This document shows positions 61,688 to 64,000 of a stretch of DNA of 64,000 nt, piece after piece. The translations under genes and the position numbers were made by a program. Origin of the DNA: Agromyces badenianii (GTDB lineage: Bacteria > Actinomycetota > Actinomycetes > Actinomycetales > Microbacteriaceae); NCBI RefSeq assembly GCF_003070885.1, contig NZ_CP028913.1, positions 2,914,001-2,978,000 on the forward strand, in the 5' to 3' direction. Position 1 is the first letter of the stretch. Each line of letters begins with the position of its first letter. Below the pieces are notes generated by a model that worked only from the letters and a program-made list of their open reading frames with translations, did no database searches and had not been told where the DNA came from.

Positions 61688-63310
61688 TCACTTCGCCGCC
61701 GGTGCATCCTCTGCCTCCAGGCGCCGGCCGAGCACCTCTGCGGGGATGCCGCGTGAGAACAGCAGTGACGCCAGCGCGATCGCGATGAGCGCGAAGAACG
61801 CCGTGCGCAGTGACGAGACCTGCGACTCGGTGTAGACGCGGGAGAGTTCTTCGCCCTCTGCCTCGCTGAGCCCGGCGTCCTCCGCGATTCCCGGCACATC
61901 GGCGGCGGGCACGATCGCGACGCCGGCATCCGTGCGCTCCTGCACGATCGATTGCGCTTCGGCGGGCAGTTCGCTCGCGGCCACCCCCGAAGCGAACGAG
62001 GTCGCGAGGGCGCCGATCAGCACCGAGCCGATGAGCGCGGTGCCGAGCGACGATCCGAGGTTCTGGAAGACGCCCTGCAGCCCCCCGACCTCGCTCGTCT
62101 GCGACTCGGAGACACTCGACATGTTGACATTGCCGAGCTGCGAGGCGAGCAATCCGAGCGCGGCGCCTGCGACGAACATGCCGAAGCCGAACGCGAAGCT
62201 CTGCAGCTCCAGATCGACCGACGCGAGCAGCAGGATCGAGCTCAGCACGAGCGCGATCTGACCGACGCGCACGATGCGTCGCGGCGACCAGAGCTGCGCG
62301 AGCCGTGTGCCGACGATCGAGAAGAGGATGAGCGAGATCGACAGCGGGAAGATCTTGAGACCCGTCTCGAGCGCGTCGAATCCGAGCGTCATCTGCAGGT
62401 ACACCGGCACCATGAAGAAGAGGCCAGCCGTGATCGTGTACTGCGCGCCGAGCACTGCGAGGCCACTGCGGAGTCGCGTGATCCCGAAGAGCGCGACATC
62501 GACGAGCGGCTGCCGCCCGGCGGCCGAGAGCCGGCGCTGCCGGCGCACGAACAACGCGAGCAGGCCGCCGCCCGCGACGATCAGCCAGGCGCTCAGCGAG
62601 ATGCCGAGCGGCGCGATCTCGACGCCGGCGATGACCGGCGACTGCAGCGGCGTGATCCAGCCCCAGGTCTTGCTCTGCAGCATGCCGAGCACCACGAAGA
62701 CGAGCCCGACGGCAGAGAGCAGCACGCTCCAGAGGTCGATGCGCACCGCCTGCCGCGTGGTGCGGTCGGCGATCACCCGAGTGAAGAGCACGACGCCGAT
62801 CATGATGACGACCTCGCCGATGAACACGTAGCGCCAGCTCGCGTAGGTGGTCAGGAATCCGCCGATGAGCGGCCCGGCCGCGACGGCCGCGCCGGAGACG
62901 GCCCCGATGATCGCATAGGCCGTGATGCGGTCGGCGCCTTCGTAGTTGTCGGCGATGAGCGCGGCGACCGCCGGAATCACGAGCACCGCGCCGAGGCCTT
63001 CGATGATCGACCAACCGAGGAAGAGGAACTGCACATTCGGGCTCAGCGCGGTGATGAGCGAGCCGACGGCGTAGATGCACGATCCGATGACGAACGCTCG
63101 TCGCCGGCCCCACACATCACCGAGCTTCGCACCGAGCAGCATGAGCGCCGCCATGGTGAGCGTGTAGAAGGTGATCGCCGTCTGCATGGCGGTGACCGTC
63201 GTATCGAGATCGACGACGACGGTCGAGATCGACACGTTCATGACGGTGCCGTCGAGCACCATGACGAACTGGGCGGACCCGAGGATCGCGACGACCGACC
63301 ACTTGTTCAT
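61688..63310 (-). CDS. MFS transporter, DHA2 family
   Basis: 540 residues with 14 helices. TM1 has MVLDGTVMNVSISTVVVDLD, the post-TM2 loop is GDVWGRRR, TM5 has AAGPLIGGFL, and a large extracytoplasmic acidic loop near the C-terminus (ELPAEAQSIVQERTDAG) resembles that of the 52573 paralogue. ATG 63310 has GCGGGG upstream; the longer frame is rejected. Confidence 0.9.
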   Translation of the reverse strand: MNKWSVVAILGSAQFVMVLDGTVMNVSISTVVVDLDTTVTAMQTAITFYTLTMAALMLLGAKLGDVWGRRRAFVIGSCIYAVGSLITALSPNVQFLFLGWSIIEGLGAVLVIPAVAALIADNYEGADRITAYAIIGAVSGAAVAAGPLIGGFLTTYASWRYVFIGEVVIMIGVVLFTRVIADRTTRQAVRIDLWSVLLSAVGLVFVVLGMLQSKTWGWITPLQSPVIAGVEIAPLGISLSAWLIVAGGGLLALFVRRQRRLSAAGRQPLVDVALFGITRLRSGLAVLGAQYTITAGLFFMVPVYLQMTLGFDALETGLKIFPLSISLILFSIVGTRLAQLWSPRRIVRVGQIALVLSSILLLASVDLELQSFAFGFGMFVAGAALGLLASQLGNVNMSSVSESQTSEVGGLQGVFQNLGSSLGTALIGSVLIGALATSFASGVAASELPAEAQSIVQERTDAGVAIVPAADVPGIAEDAGLSEAEGEELSRVYTESQVSSLRTAFFALIAIALASLLFSRGIPAEVLGRRLEAEDAPAAK

Positions 63311-63479
63311 GTGACCCCGCTTCCGACGACGACGTGGAATGAGCGGTCGGGCGGGCCGGCTGACCTGGGCGACCTGTGGGGTCAGTATGGCAGTGGATGC
63401 CGCGTGGCGGGCGGTTTTCGTTCGCACGCCGAACGCGCAGTGCACGAGTCACCCGCTGCGGCGAACCGGCCGCGTGGGT

Positions 63480-64000
63480 TCAGCGCACCCCGGCACCCGC
63501 CATGAACGGCTCGTAGTGGTATCCCTCCGGCCCGAGGATCGCGACGACCGACTCCGGCACCTCGACGAACGCACCGGGCAGGTCGTTGAGCGGTTCGGAG
63601 ACCACGACGCGCGCGTTCTCGCCGAAGAGTTTCAAGCGCGGGACATCCGGATACATCTCCTGCAGCGTCGGGATGTCGACGGAGTGGAAGAGGGTGCGCG
63701 ACCGACCCTCCGACGAGTAGCGGAACGCCCAGATCGTGGCGCCGTCGGCGAGCGCGATCGTGCCCTGCATCGGGTAGCCGATGCCGTGCTCGCGGCCGGT
63801 CTGCTCCACGAACTGCACCGCCCTCGTCATGCCCGCGATCGGATCGTCGAGGAGGCCGAAGGTGAGGGCGAGGTGGAACAGCACCTCCGAGTCGGTCGTG
63901 CCCTGGATGTCGGGGTAGAGCGAGGGGTCGACTGCGAAGGTGAGATCGCGCTTCATCGCGTGGAAGCCGTGGATCACCCCGTTGTGCATGAAGAGCCAGT
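63480..64000 (-). CDS. class II glutamine amidotransferase (5' part outside window)
   Basis: C-terminal portion only; the frame continues upstream beyond base 64000 (last codons read WLFMHNG, a conserved part of the Ntn amidohydrolase fold). Visible are IQGTTDSEVLFHLAL and GRSRTLFHSVDIPTLQEMYP. The catalytic N-terminal Cys lies outside. Similar to YafJ/EgtC-like proteins. Confidence 0.85.
   Translation of the reverse strand, partial: WLFMHNGVIHGFHAMKRDLTFAVDPSLYPDIQGTTDSEVLFHLALTFGLLDDPIAGMTRAVQFVEQTGREHGIGYPMQGTIALADGATIWAFRYSSEGRSRTLFHSVDIPTLQEMYPDVPRLKLFGENARVVVSEPLNDLPGAFVEVPESVVAILGPEGYHYEPFMAGAGVR

Overview
The window is about 70 % G+C by eye and coding-dense, with GTG/TTG starts, HspR/HAIR heat-shock control and typical actinobacterial gene pairs (ClpS-DUF2017, srs-like type III PKS cluster, dCTP deaminase beside tRNA-Gly). 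This points to a high-GC actinomycete, most likely Microbacteriaceae (Agromyces-like; the genus is an inference). I see no transposase, integrase, phage or CRISPR array. The window reads as core chromosome, with one accessory-looking stretch around 20.7-24.8 kb.

Layout. 0-9.5 kb: C-terminus of a Ser/Thr kinase, a lipoprotein, an alpha/beta hydrolase, an SDR, a TetR-controlled DHA2 exporter, a DUF6421-SDR pair, a secreted hypothetical and an MFS transporter. 9.6-13.7 kb: a holin-like membrane protein, a NarL/DesK-type two-component system, panD and an ArsR-AHSA1 pair. 13.7-20.7 kb: an MFS protein with a striking VDST repeat tail, an ABC exporter pair, threonine aldolase, nitroreductase and a zinc alcohol dehydrogenase. 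20.7-24.8 kb: an unknown protein, about 1 kb without a gene, a protein made of eight helicase-associated (HA) repeats and an overlapping XRE regulator. 24.8-31.9 kb: esterase, membrane protein, a ClpB-type disaggregase lacking the N-domain, YceI, a luciferase-like oxidoreductase and an F420-type nitroreductase. 32.1-35.3 kb: FAD monooxygenase, methyltransferase and type III polyketide synthase, arranged like the srsABC alkylresorcinol/alkylquinone operon. 35.4-43.0 kb: mostly membrane proteins (SHOCT/DUF6325, AI-2E, GAP, SulP, ClC, PLDc_N-SHOCT). 43.2-46.1 kb: ClpS-DUF2017, an RsmC-like methyltransferase and a secreted protein. 46.1-50.3 kb: the dnaK-grpE-dnaJ-hspR operon. 50.4-57.5 kb: TetR/DUF6326, a lipoprotein, a DHA2 exporter, a leader peptide plus RIO kinase, a UMF1-type MFS and dcd. 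57.6-64 kb: tRNA-Gly(CCC), an ECF sigma factor, an NTF2-like protein, SRAP, DUF2252, a DHA2 exporter and a partial class II glutamine amidotransferase.

How it works together. HspR (46.1 kb) should repress both its own dnaK operon and the ClpB gene 17 kb away, because both promoters carry CTTGAG-type inverted repeats. Two TetR regulators each face a membrane-protein gene across a palindromic operator region. Three DHA2 exporters, an ABC exporter and other MFS proteins suggest strong efflux capacity.

Main hunting results. (1) At least six intergenic long hairpins have unrelated arm sequences but the same layout: arm, partial inverted copy of the arm inside the loop, closing arm. (2) An eight-repeat HA-domain protein without a helicase. 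(3) A 19-codon leader peptide plus an RBS-masking hairpin before the RIO kinase. (4) A large set of genes with TANNNT boxes 5-7 bases before the start codon and no Shine-Dalgarno, implying leaderless mRNAs. (5) A ClpB-type protein lacking the N-domain under HAIR control.
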